Source: Mesonia hippocampi (GTDB taxonomy: Bacteria > Bacteroidota > Bacteroidia > Flavobacteriales > Flavobacteriaceae). Taken from it: a stretch of DNA of 64,000 nucleotides. The position numbers and the translations under genes were made by a program. The notes below the pieces were generated by a model. It saw only the letters and a list, made by a program, of their open reading frames with translations, made no database searches and had not been told where the DNA came from. Within the stretch, counting starts at the first letter, position 1. Every line of letters begins with the position of its first letter. Positions 1 through 8,050 of the stretch are shown here, in pieces. Where the stretch lies: NCBI RefSeq assembly GCF_014197445.1, contig NZ_JACIFO010000002.1, forward strand, positions 1-64,000, read 5' to 3'.

Positions 1-95
1 GCAGCGGTTTTAAAACTTGCTTTTAAAAATTTCCTTAAAACGGTCTTGACTTTTTGGTTCGTTTTGTGTCAAGACAAAATGAACGGATAATTAAC
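1..95 (+). repeat. Module A of modular hairpin repeat (left end cut by window)
   Basis: This is the right part of the roughly 212-bp A module, which recurs at 1563-1775, 2113-2321, 2533-2748, 4323-4530 and 4865-5074. It carries the 8-bp inverted repeat GTCTTGAC/GTCAAGAC, overlapped by a second inverted pair (GTTCGTTTTGT/ACAAAATGAAC, one mismatch), so two alternative hairpins are possible. The repeat family starts before the window edge. Confidence 0.85.
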
Positions 96-100
96 ATAAA

Positions 101-187
101 CATTCATTTTTTTAGTTCACGACCTTTTATTTGCTAATGGAGCTCATGAATCAACAAAGTTGATTTCATCGATAAAAAAACGAATAG
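101..187 (+). repeat. Modules D+E of the repeat, abutting the rfbB stop
   Basis: D (about 45 bp, beginning with a T-run and AGTTCAC and ending near CATGAAT) carries the hairpin AATCAAC-AAA-GTTGATT. E (about 30 bp) contains ATCGAT followed by an A-run and ACGAATC. The unit ends only a few bases from the rfbB stop codon at 195-197, so it forms the 3' flank of that gene. Confidence 0.8.
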
Positions 188-194
188 TTATAAA

Positions 195-1265
195 TTACTT
201 ATACTGCTTCTCATAATATTGCTGATATGCACCAGAAGTTACATTTTTAAGCCAATCTTCATTATTCAAATACCAGTCGATGGTTTTTTCAAGTCCTTCT
301 TCAAAGGTTACACTTGGTTTCCATCCTAATTCTTTATTTAATTTAGAAGCATCTATCGCATAGCGTAAATCGTGACCTGGACGATCTTTTACAAAAGTGA
401 TTAATTGCTCACTTGTACCTTCCTCTCGGCTTAATTTCGCATCCATCTGTTTACATAGCAACTTTACTAAGTCTATATTTTTCCATTCATTAAATCCTCC
501 AATATTATAGGTTTCTTTGTTTTTTCCTTTATGAAAAATCAAATCGATAGCCACTGCATGATCCACTACATAAAGCCAATCTCGGGTATAATTCCCATCT
601 CCATAAACCGGTAATGGCTTGTTATTAATAATATTATTGATAAATAATGGAATTAGTTTTTCTGGAAACTGGTTAGCTCCATAATTATTAGAGCAATTAC
701 TAATAACATAAGGGATGTTGTACGTCTCCCCAAAAGCCCTTACGAAATGATCTGAGCTTGCTTTAGAAGCAGAATAGGGAGAATTAGGGTCGTAAGCAGT
801 TTCTTCGGTAAACAGTCCTGTTTCGCCTAAGGTGCCATATACCTCATCAGTGCTAATGTGATAAAAAAGCTTCTCGTTGGTATCTGTTCCCCAAATTTGC
901 TTTGCAGCATACAATAGATTTAAAGTACCCATTACATTGGTTTCTACAAACGCAAAAGGATCGGTGATGGATCTATCTACATGTGATTCTGCTGCTAAAT
1001 GAATAACCGCATCAAACTTATAAGTTTCGAATAAGTCTGTAATATATGAACGCTCACAAATGTCTCCTTTTAAGAAATGATAATTTGCAGCCTGCTCTAT
1101 ATCGGTTAAATTCTCCAAGTTACCTGCATAAGTAAGTACATCGAGGTTATATATTTCGTATTCAGGGTAATTGTTTACGAAACGTCTTACAACATGACTC
1201 CCGATAAAACCTGCTCCGCCTGTTATTAATATTTTCTTTGTACTGGTTTTTGATGAGTTTTTCAT
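195..1265 (-). CDS. rfbB: dTDP-glucose 4,6-dehydratase
   Basis: Makes dTDP-4-keto-6-deoxyglucose from dTDP-glucose in the cytoplasm, the precursor of rhamnose and other deoxysugars. It is a 356-residue extended SDR. Visible features are the NAD-binding GGAGFIGSH loop at residues 16-24, the TDE motif characteristic of dehydratases (T139-D140-E141, in HISTDEVYGT) and the catalytic YSASK (Y164, K168). Length fits the family. The first Met gives a short polar extension before the beta strand; a slightly later start is possible but no better Met is present. rfbA, rfbC and rfbD are not in the window and may lie to the left. It is transcribed leftward with the other nucleotide-sugar genes and is separated from ugd by 1.5 kb of repeats. 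Confidence 0.97.
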   Translation of the reverse strand: MKNSSKTSTKKILITGGAGFIGSHVVRRFVNNYPEYEIYNLDVLTYAGNLENLTDIEQAANYHFLKGDICERSYITDLFETYKFDAVIHLAAESHVDRSITDPFAFVETNVMGTLNLLYAAKQIWGTDTNEKLFYHISTDEVYGTLGETGLFTEETAYDPNSPYSASKASSDHFVRAFGETYNIPYVISNCSNNYGANQFPEKLIPLFINNIINNKPLPVYGDGNYTRDWLYVVDHAVAIDLIFHKGKNKETYNIGGFNEWKNIDLVKLLCKQMDAKLSREEGTSEQLITFVKDRPGHDLRYAIDASKLNKELGWKPSVTFEEGLEKTIDWYLNNEDWLKNVTSGAYQQYYEKQYK

Positions 1266-1333
1266 CTTATTCTTAAATTTTTATAGTTTACTGAAAAATA
1301 AAGAACTATAAGGTTAGTTTATATTGGTATGGT

Positions 1334-1407
1334 TTAAAAAATTTCCTTAAAACAGTCTTGACTTTTTGGTTCGTTTTGTGTCAAAACAAAATGAACGGAT
1401 AATTAAC
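1334..1407 (+). repeat. Partial module A
   Basis: Only the last third of module A is present, beginning within its A/T-rich FKNF-like stretch and ending at ATAATTAAC. One stem base differs from other copies (GTCAAAAC instead of GTCAAGAC), which weakens the first hairpin. The truncated left boundary lies inside the module. Confidence 0.75.
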
Positions 1408-1423
1408 ATAAATATTCATTTTT

Positions 1424-1775
1424 TCATCGATAAAAAACGAATCAAAAAATCTAGGCTGCCGAATCTTGTCTTAAATTTATTACTCCGAAGCTAAATTTTA
1501 GAGAACTCGTATTGGCAGGCCAATACTCAAACAGCCTAAAATTTCAACGCTTCTTTCGTGGCAAATTTTACAGACAATTTTCGTGATGCCGAAAAAACCG
1601 ACAGTTTTGCAGAAATAGCTGTAAATCCAGTGGAAGTGCGTCTTTGCTCAGCAAAGACAAAGCATGAAACGCCAGATTTAGCAGCGGTTTTAAAACTTGC
1701 TTTTAAAAATTTCCTTAAAACAGTCTTGACTTTTTGGTTCGTTTTGTGTCAAGACAAAATGAACGGATAATTAAC
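1424..1775 (+). repeat. Repeat unit E-C-A
   Basis: E (1424-1450), C (about 1451-1562) and a complete A (1563-1775). C contains the perfect hairpin GTATTGGC/GCCAATAC at 1509-1526 and a longer-range inverted pair around TAAATTTTA and TAAAATTT. A contains GTCTTTGC-TCA-GCAAAGAC at 1640-1658. The same unit recurs at 2398-2748. Confidence 0.85.
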
Positions 1776-1790
1776 TTTATTGTATTTACT

Positions 1791-2321
1791 TTTTTTAGTT
1801 CACAAATCTTTTATTTGCTAATGGTGTTTATGAATCAACATAAACATTCATTTTTTTAGTTCACAAACCTTTTATTAACTAATGGAGTTCATGAATTATT
1901 CTAAATATTCATTTTTTTTATCGATAAAAAAACGAATCAAAAAAATCTAGTGCCTTTAAAGGAAATTTTTACGAATATATTCGTAAAAACCGCTTATTTG
2001 CTTATCGCTACATGCCATTTTCGCCTATGGCGAAAGCACTTCCGCTTGCAAATAGCTATTTCTAAAGGCCCGGGAAAAATGTATAAATACATTTTTAAAA
2101 AGGTCTTCTTTTTTTACAGACAATTTTCGTGATGCCGAAAAAACCGACAGTTTTACAGAAATAGCTGTAAAGCCAGTGGAAGTGCGTCTTTGCATCGCAA
2201 AAACAAAGCATGAAACGCCAGATTTAGAAGCGGTTTTAAAACTTGCTTTTAAAAATTTCCTTAAAACAGTCTTGACTTTTTGGTTCGTTTTGTGTCAAGA
2301 CAAAATGAACGGATAATTAAC
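1791..2321 (+). repeat. Repeat unit D-D-E-B-A
   Basis: Two D modules (from 1791 and 1849), E (about 1920-1949), B (1950-2110) and A (2113-2321). B is very palindromic: the perfect 24-bp palindrome at 1966-1989, TTTCGCC-TAT-GGCGAAA at 2019-2035, CCCGGG near 2069 and AAAAATGTAT-AA-ATACATTTTT at 2075-2096. The near-identical unit D-D-E-B-A recurs at 4549-5074. Confidence 0.85.
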
Positions 2322-2333
2322 TTTATTGTATTT

Positions 2334-2748
2334 ACTTTTTTTAGTTCACAAACCTTTTATTAACTAATGGTGTTCATGAATCAACAGAGTTGATTTCATC
2401 GATAAAAAACGAATCAAAAAAATCTAGGCTGCCGAATCGTGTCTTAAATTTATTACTCCGAAGCTAAATTTTAGAGAACTCGTATTGGCAAACCAATACT
2501 CAAACAGCCTAAAATTTTAACGCTTCTTTCGTGGCAAATTTTACAGACAATTTTCGGGATGCCGAAAAAACCGACAGTTTTACAGAAATAGCTGTAAATC
2601 CAGTGGAAGTGCGTCTTTGCTCAGCAAAGACAAAGCATGAAACGCCAGATTTAGCAGCGGTTTTAAAACTTGGTTTTAAAAATTTCCTTAAAACAGTCTT
2701 GACTTTTTGGTTCGTTTTGTGTCAAGACAAAATGAACGGATAATTAAC
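2334..2748 (+). repeat. Repeat unit D-E-C-A
   Basis: D (from 2334), E (about 2398-2427), C (to 2532) and A (2533-2748). The C hairpin reads GTATTGG-CAAA-CCAATAC at 2482-2499: the stem is preserved relative to 1509-1526 and only the loop differs. D has AATCAAC-AGA-GTTGATT. Confidence 0.85.
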
Positions 2749-2761
2749 TTTAGTATACTTA

Positions 2762-2803
2762 CTTTTTTTAGTTCACGAGCTATTTATTAGCTAGTGGTGT
2801 TTA
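2762..2803 (+). repeat. Module D overlapping the ugd stop codon
   Basis: A single D module (T-run, AGTTCACGAGC, then GTGGTGTTTATG) runs into the ugd gene. The complement of the ugd stop codon at 2801-2803 is part of the TTTATG end of the module. The module thus contributes the stop codon or ends exactly on it. Confidence 0.75.
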
Positions 2804-4195
2804 TGCTTTTCCGATAGCATAATACTCAAAACCTATTGCTTTTAATTCTTCTTCCTTAAGAATTTTTCTTCCATCAAAAACAAAGGCAGGTTTTTTCATG
2901 GTATCATAAATACGTTTCCAATCGTAAGTGGTAAATTCATCCCACTCGGTTAAAACAGCAATAGCATGTGCATCTTTACAAGCTTCATAAGGATTGTTGA
3001 CTACTTGTAATTGCGCTTTGTTTTCTTCCTCTGTACGCGTATTAAGTGCATTTAAATCGGTATAGATCTGATGTGGTTTTACCTTAGGATCATATACTTG
3101 TATTTCAGCTTGTTCCTCTAGTAATAAATCGGCTACATAAATAGCAGCTGATTCGCGTGTGTCGTTTGTATCTTTTTTAAACGCCCATCCTAAAAATGCT
3201 ATTTTTTTCCCAGAAACCGTATTGAAAAGTGTGCTTACAATATTTTCTGCAAAACGCCTTTTCTGGTGGTCGTTCATAATAATTACTTGCTCCCAATAAT
3301 CTGCAACATTGTCTAAGCCTAAGGATTTAGCAATATACACCAAATTCAAAATATCTTTTTGAAAACAAGACCCTCCAAAGCCTACCGATGCTTTAAGGAA
3401 TTTAGGTCCAATTCTAGAATCCATCCCAATAGCCTTTGCTACTTCACTTACATCGGCTCCTGTTGCTTCACAAAGCTCTGATATAGCATTTATCGAAGAT
3501 ACACGTTGTGCTAAAAATGCGTTTGCCGTAAGTTTAGATAACTCTGATGACCATACGTTGGTGGTAAGTATATTTTCTTGTGGAAGCCAAGCTGCATAAA
3601 TATCAACTAGTGCCTGAATGGCTTGTTTTCCTTCTGCACTTTGCTCCCCGCCTATAAGTACACGATCTGCTTGTTCTAAATCTTGAATTGCAGTGCCTTC
3701 AGCTAAAAATTCAGGATTGGAAAGAATTTGAAACTTTACACCATTACCTGTTTGGTCTAAAATAGTTTTTATAGCTTGTGCTGTACGTACAGGCAATGTT
3801 GATTTTTCGACTACTATTTTATCGCTCGTGGCAACATTTGCGATTTGACGTGCACATAATTCTACATATTTTAAATCGGCAGCCATATTTTTACCTTTCC
3901 CATAGGTTTTTGTTGGGGTATTTACCGAAATAAAAATCATTTCTGCTTCATCTATGTTTTTTTCTATTTCGGTAGAAAAAAATAAGTTTCTTCCACGAGC
4001 TCTTGCAACAACTTCAGACAAGCCTGGTTCATACACTGGAAGTTCATCTAAATTTTCACTATTCCATGCTTTTATTCTTGCTTCATTAATATCTACTACC
4101 GTTACTTGTATCCCTGGGTTTTTATCGGCAATAACAGACATGGTAGGACCTCCTACATAACCGGCTCCGATACAGCATATCTTTTTTATTTTCAT
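2801..4195 (-). CDS. ugd: UDP-glucose 6-dehydrogenase, animal-type
   Basis: Oxidises UDP-glucose twice with NAD to UDP-glucuronic acid for acidic polysaccharide. It has 464 residues. The Rossmann motif GAGYVGGPT is at residues 10-18 and the catalytic cysteine C277 sits in [10 protein letters not shown]. The spacing and wording ([12 protein letters not shown] near the start, YEPGL, DPYEAC-like, IFDGR-like near the end) resemble human UGDH, whose catalytic Cys is at 276, more than the short bacterial Ugd of about 390 residues. This type is known in Bacteroidota. The gene is isolated between two repeat tracts and is probably part of the leftward polysaccharide operon. Confidence 0.96.
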   Translation of the reverse strand: MKIKKICCIGAGYVGGPTMSVIADKNPGIQVTVVDINEARIKAWNSENLDELPVYEPGLSEVVARARGRNLFFSTEIEKNIDEAEMIFISVNTPTKTYGKGKNMAADLKYVELCARQIANVATSDKIVVEKSTLPVRTAQAIKTILDQTGNGVKFQILSNPEFLAEGTAIQDLEQADRVLIGGEQSAEGKQAIQALVDIYAAWLPQENILTTNVWSSELSKLTANAFLAQRVSSINAISELCEATGADVSEVAKAIGMDSRIGPKFLKASVGFGGSCFQKDILNLVYIAKSLGLDNVADYWEQVIIMNDHQKRRFAENIVSTLFNTVSGKKIAFLGWAFKKDTNDTRESAAIYVADLLLEEQAEIQVYDPKVKPHQIYTDLNALNTRTEEENKAQLQVVNNPYEACKDAHAIAVLTEWDEFTTYDWKRIYDTMKKPAFVFDGRKILKEEELKAIGFEYYAIGKA

Positions 4196-4267
4196 GCTTA
4201 TATATGTATTGGTTTATTCAATTTATTTTAAAAAAGAGTTTCTTGTTTAATTATGTTTATGTGTTAT

Positions 4268-4530
4268 GATTATTCATTTTTTTTAGTCCACGAATCTTAT
4301 CTTAAATTTATTACTCGGAAGCTAAATTTTACAGACAATTTTCGTGATGCCGAAAAACCGACAGTTTTGCAGAAATAGTTGTAAATCCAGTGGAAGTGCG
4401 TCTTTGCATCGCAAAGACAAAGCATGAAACGCCAGATTTAGCAGCGGTTTTAAAACTTGTTTTTAAAAATTTCCTTAAAACGGTCTTGACTTTTTGGTTC
4501 GTTTTGTGTTAAGACAAAATGAACTGATAA
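4268..4530 (+). repeat. Repeat unit: partial C fused to A
   Basis: The left part of C (CGAATCTTATCTTAAATTTATTACTC and onward) jumps directly to ACAGACAATTTTCG of module A, skipping the middle and right of C. The junction falls at the shared AAATTTTA string, as expected for recombination between C and A. The A hairpin here has stem GTCTTTGC/GCAAAGAC with loop ATC. It forms a direct repeat with 2412-2748 on the other side of ugd. Confidence 0.8.
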
Positions 4531-4548
4531 CATTCTTTATTATACTTA

Positions 4549-5074
4549 CTTTTTTTAGTTCACGAATCTTTTATTCGCTAATGGTGTTTATGAATTATTC
4601 TAAATATTCATTTTTTTAGTTCACAAATTTTTTATTAACTAATGGAGTTCATGAATCAACAGAGTTGATTTTATCGATAAAAAAACGAATCAAAAAAATC
4701 TAGTGCCTTTAAAGGAAATTTTTACGAATGTATTCGTAAAAACCGCTTATTTGCTTATCGCTACATGCCATTTTCGCCTATGGCGAAAGCACTTCCGCTT
4801 GCAAATAGCTATTTCTAAAGGCCCGGGAAAAATGTATAAATACATTTTTAAAAAGGTCTTCCTTTTTTACAGACAATTTTCGTGATGCCGAAAAAACCGA
4901 CAGTTTTGCAGAAATAGTTGTAAATCCAGTGGAAGTGCGTCTTTGCACCGCAAAGACAAAGCATGAAACGCCAGATTTAGCAGCGGTTTTAAAACTTGCT
5001 TTTAAAAATTTCCTTAAAACAGTCTTGACTTTTTGGTTCGTTTTGTGTCAAGACAAAATGAACGGATAATTAAC
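4549..5074 (+). repeat. Repeat unit D-D-E-B-A
   Basis: Second copy of the 1791-2321 arrangement: D at 4549 and about 4610, E about 4670-4702, B 4703-4862, A 4865-5074. The E junction here is a perfect TTTTATCGATAAAA palindrome. The A hairpin loop is ACC instead of TCA, with the stem intact. The 24-bp palindrome of B has a central A-to-G change. Confidence 0.85.
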
Positions 5075-5088
5075 ATAAATATTCATTT

Positions 5089-5314
5089 TTTCATCGATAA
5101 AAAACGAATCAAAAAAATCTAGTGCCTTTAAAGGAAATTTTTACGAATGTATTCGTAAAAGCCGCTTATTTGCTTATCGCTACATGCCATTTTCGCCTAT
5201 GGCGAAAGCACTTCCGCTTGCAAATAGCTATTTCTAAAGGCCCGGGAAAAATGTATAAATACATTTTTAAAAAGGTCTTCCTTTTTTACAGACAATTTTC
5301 GTGATGCCAGAAAA
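5089..5314 (+). repeat. Repeat unit E-B-A1 (inverted partner at 9795-10017)
   Basis: E (about 5089-5121), B (5122-5281) and only the first 30 bases of A, ending GATGCCAGAAAA. The copy at 9795-10017 on the opposite strand ends with the same GATGCCAGAAAA junction, so this is a natural unit boundary and not random truncation. By eye the two copies differ at only about six positions over roughly 220 bases. Confidence 0.85.
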
Positions 5315-5320
5315 AATTGT

Positions 5321-5433
5321 ATTAGTTCACAAACCTTTTATTTGCTAATGGTGTTCATGAATCAACAAAGTTGATTTCAGCCCAACCGACAGTTTTGCAG
5401 AAATAGCTGTAAATCCAGTGGAAGTGCGTCTTT
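5321..5433 (+). repeat. Module D followed by partial module A
   Basis: D (AGTTCACAAACC to GTTGATTTC) is followed directly by an internal part of A (ACCGACAG to GTGCGTCTTT). With the preceding unit it looks like an A module split by a D module between GATGCC and ACCGACAG. The A part stops in the GTCTTTGC arm, so its hairpin is lost. Confidence 0.75.
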
Positions 5434-5467
5434 TGTTTTCTATAATAAAAAACCTTCCTTAGAAAAA

Positions 5468-6751
5468 TTACAGCCTTGCGTCTACGATTTCTCTTGGTAA
5501 ACAAGCTTTCACATCAAAAACAACTGCGTTATCTTGAAGCAGGGTTTTTATATCCATTGCTAAAAACTGCTGATGTGCTACGGCTAAAACAACAGCATCA
5601 TATTTCTTTTTAGGTATGTCTTTTACAATAGACACCCCATACTCTTCTTCTACTTCTGTTGGGCTTGCCCATGGGTCGTATAAATCTACATTAAGTCCGT
5701 ATTGTTTAAGCTCTGAATAAACATCGATTACTTTTGTATTTCTAATATCAGGGCAATTTTCTTTAAATGTTACCCCTAGAATAAGCACATTAGCATCTTT
5801 AATCTGATGGCCTTTTTTAATCATCAGTTTAACAACTTTACTACCTATAAAGTTTGCCATCGTATCATTCACCCTTCTTCCTGAAAGAATAACTTGAGGA
5901 TGATAACCTAACTGAATAGCCTTATGACTAAGGTAATAAGGGTCAACCGAAATACAATGTCCACCAACAAGACCTGGCTTATATTTCAAAAAGTTAAATT
6001 TAGTTCCTGCTGCTTCCAAAACATCTTGTGTATCGATGCCTACTCTATCAAAGATTAAAGCCAGTTCGTTTACAAATGAAATATTTACATCTCGCTGTGC
6101 ATTTTCTATAGCTTTACTTGCTTCTGCTGTTTTTATGTTTGCTGCTAAATGTGTGCCTGCTTTTATAATTTTTTTATATAAATTATCTATTTCTACTCCA
6201 ATGGCTGGCGTACTTCCCGAGGTTACCTTTTTTATGGTTGTAAGCGTATTTACCTTGTCGCCAGGTACAATTCTTTCTGGCGAATACCCTACATAAAAGT
6301 CTTTATTAAACTTTAAACCTGAAATATTTTCTAAAATAGGCACACAAACCTCTTCTGTACAACCTGGATATACCGTACTTTCATAGATAACAATATCATC
6401 TTGTTTAAGCACTTCGCCCAACATCTTTGAGGCACTTTTTAAAGGCCTTAAATCTGGTGCATTAAACTGATCTATAGGTGTTGGCACTGTAACAATATAG
6501 ATGTTAGCCTCTTTTAAAACAGCAATAGCTGAACTTGCCAAATAACCTTTTTTAAAACCTGTTTCCTCTTTATCTTGAATTACATTACGCAACAAATCTA
6601 AATCTGCTTCTAACGTATGGTCTTTTCCTTCATTCAACTCAGCTACTCTTTCTTCATTAATATCGAAGCCTATCACTGGATAATGTTTTGCAAATTCTAA
6701 GGCTAATGGTAAACCTACGTATCCTTGTCCTATAATTGCTATTTTTTTCAT
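5468..6751 (-). CDS. UDP-N-acetylhexosamine 6-dehydrogenase (TviB/WbpO type)
   Basis: Nucleotide-sugar dehydrogenase that oxidises C6 of a UDP-N-acetylhexosamine to the uronate with NAD. It has 427 residues, with Rossmann motif GQGYVGLPL at residues 8-16 and catalytic C266 in VGGHCISVDPYYL. The wording YESTVYPGCTEE and the GGHCISVDPYYL form point to the TviB/WbpO branch (UDP-GlcNAc or UDP-GalNAc) over WecC. Substrate cannot be fixed from sequence. It lies 44 bases downstream of wecC in the same leftward operon. Confidence 0.93.
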   Translation of the reverse strand: MKKIAIIGQGYVGLPLALEFAKHYPVIGFDINEERVAELNEGKDHTLEADLDLLRNVIQDKEETGFKKGYLASSAIAVLKEANIYIVTVPTPIDQFNAPDLRPLKSASKMLGEVLKQDDIVIYESTVYPGCTEEVCVPILENISGLKFNKDFYVGYSPERIVPGDKVNTLTTIKKVTSGSTPAIGVEIDNLYKKIIKAGTHLAANIKTAEASKAIENAQRDVNISFVNELALIFDRVGIDTQDVLEAAGTKFNFLKYKPGLVGGHCISVDPYYLSHKAIQLGYHPQVILSGRRVNDTMANFIGSKVVKLMIKKGHQIKDANVLILGVTFKENCPDIRNTKVIDVYSELKQYGLNVDLYDPWASPTEVEEEYGVSIVKDIPKKKYDAVVLAVAHQQFLAMDIKTLLQDNAVVFDVKACLPREIVDARL

Positions 6752-6795
6752 GGGTATACTTACTTTAGTTGTGTTTTCTAATAATATATTGGGGT

Positions 6796-8013
6796 TTATT
6801 TTGCTGTAATTCCGCAGAAATCGAGTACAATTTTTCCGGAAGGAATTTCTAAGCCTGAAAATTCTTTATGGGCTACTAAAAAAGCGATAATATCTGCCTT
6901 AGCTATAGCTTCTTGATAGGTGGTTAATTTAAAAACTTGATGTGCTTGAATATTTGGTTCTACAATATAGTATGCTTCATCTTGTGCTTCTTGAAGTACT
7001 TTTTGTACAATGTATTTTGCTGGTGATTCCCTTAAATCGTCGATATTAGGTTTAAAAGCCAATCCCATTAAAGCAATGGCTGGCGTACGTCCTTTTTTCA
7101 ACTGAAATTCATGCTTTGCCTTTTTAATTTGCTCGGCACACCAAAAGCTTTTATAGTTATTTATTTCTCTTGCCTTTCCGATAATTTGAGATTCCATAGG
7201 AAAGTCTGAGGTAATAAAATAAGGGTCAACAGCTATACAATGTCCGCCTACACCACAACCGGGTTGTAAAATGTTTACCCGAGGGTGTTTGTTGGCTAAT
7301 GTTATCAGTTCCCAAACGTTGATACCTGCTTTATCGCAAATCAACGAAAGCTCATTAGCAAAGGCTATTTGTACATCTCTACTAGAGTTTTCGGTAAGTT
7401 TACACATTTCGGCAGTACGTGCGTTGGTAGGGTGCAAAGCTCCTTTTACAAACTGCTGGTAAAATGCTACAGCTTTTTGTGTACTCACCTCATCTACGCC
7501 ACCTATTACACGGTCGTTATGGACAAGCTCGTACATTACATTTCCTGGCAATACCCTTTCTGGGCAATAGGCTAGAAAAATTTCGCCTTCCAGTTCTGGG
7601 CGTTCCCTAAAAATAAGCTCTTGCATTTTTTCGGTAGTCCCTACGGGAGAGGTAGATTCTATAATGTATAAATCTCCTTTTTTCAATAAAGGGATGATTC
7701 CTTTTGTAGCGGCTTCTACATAAGAAATATCAGGCTCATGATTCCCTTTAAAAGGCGTTGGTACAACTATCAGGTAAGTATCAGCAGCAACAGCTGCTGT
7801 ACCGGCTTTAAAATAATTGTCCTGCACCGCTTTATAAACCACCTCTTCTAAATCGGGTTCTACAATATGTATTTTCCCTTTGTTGATGGTTTCTACAACT
7901 TCGGGGTTTACATCTACCCCAAAAACAGCAATTTTATTGGCTGCAATTAATGCCGAGGTGGGTAATCCTATATAGCCTAACCCAATGGTGGTTACTTGTG
8001 GGCTTATCGTCAT
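6796..8013 (-). CDS. wecC: UDP-N-acetyl-D-mannosamine dehydrogenase
   Basis: Oxidises UDP-ManNAc, made by the adjacent WecB, to UDP-ManNAcA. It has 405 residues. GLGYIGLPTSA is the NAD loop at residues 11-21 and C259 is the catalytic Cys in GVGGHCIAVDPYF. Long stretches match the known E. coli WecC pattern, for example HIVEPDLE, VPTPFKG, CPERVLPG and KHPRVNILQPG. The gene order HTH-wecB-wecC supports the assignment, with a 37-base gap to wecB. Confidence 0.95.
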   Translation of the reverse strand: MTISPQVTTIGLGYIGLPTSALIAANKIAVFGVDVNPEVVETINKGKIHIVEPDLEEVVYKAVQDNYFKAGTAAVAADTYLIVVPTPFKGNHEPDISYVEAATKGIIPLLKKGDLYIIESTSPVGTTEKMQELIFRERPELEGEIFLAYCPERVLPGNVMYELVHNDRVIGGVDEVSTQKAVAFYQQFVKGALHPTNARTAEMCKLTENSSRDVQIAFANELSLICDKAGINVWELITLANKHPRVNILQPGCGVGGHCIAVDPYFITSDFPMESQIIGKAREINNYKSFWCAEQIKKAKHEFQLKKGRTPAIALMGLAFKPNIDDLRESPAKYIVQKVLQEAQDEAYYIVEPNIQAHQVFKLTTYQEAIAKADIIAFLVAHKEFSGLEIPSGKIVLDFCGITAK

Positions 8014-8050
8014 TTTATTTTTTATTTAATTACTTAAAAAGCTACACAGC

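Larger units (their letters stand above)
1266..2800. other. 1.5-kb intergenic region built of repeat modules
   Basis: No gene is supported here. After about 65 bases of unremarkable A/T-rich sequence upstream of rfbB, the interval is almost entirely repeat modules in the order A(part)-E-C-A-D-D-E-B-A-D-E-C-A-D, all in the same orientation. Two overlapping reading frames of 60 and 70 codons recur in the modules but are by-products of the repeats. Confidence 0.8.
4196..5467. other. 1.3-kb intergenic region built of repeat modules
   Basis: No gene is supported. About 70 bases upstream of ugd are unremarkable; the rest is repeat modules C(part)-A-D-D-E-B-A-E-B-A(part)-D-A(part). The last 35 bases before the TviB-type gene are unique A/T-rich sequence. 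Confidence 0.8.

Noticed and set aside
1558-2743. Recurring 70-codon frames at 1558 and 2531 beginning (M)ANFTDNFRDAEKTD
   Set aside because: They lie entirely inside modules C and A, start at GTG, have no promoter or ribosome site and persist only because the DNA is repeated. They are treated as repeat by-products.
1950-5304. Recurring 60-codon frames at 1950, 4703 and 5122 (and one inverted at 9780-9986) beginning MPLKEIFTN
   Set aside because: They are the B module read through its palindromes. Codon content follows inverted repeats and the C-terminal part changes with the following module.
1-5433. CRISPR array
   Set aside because: The repeats are long, modular, unequal in length and lack regular unique spacers; no cas gene is present.
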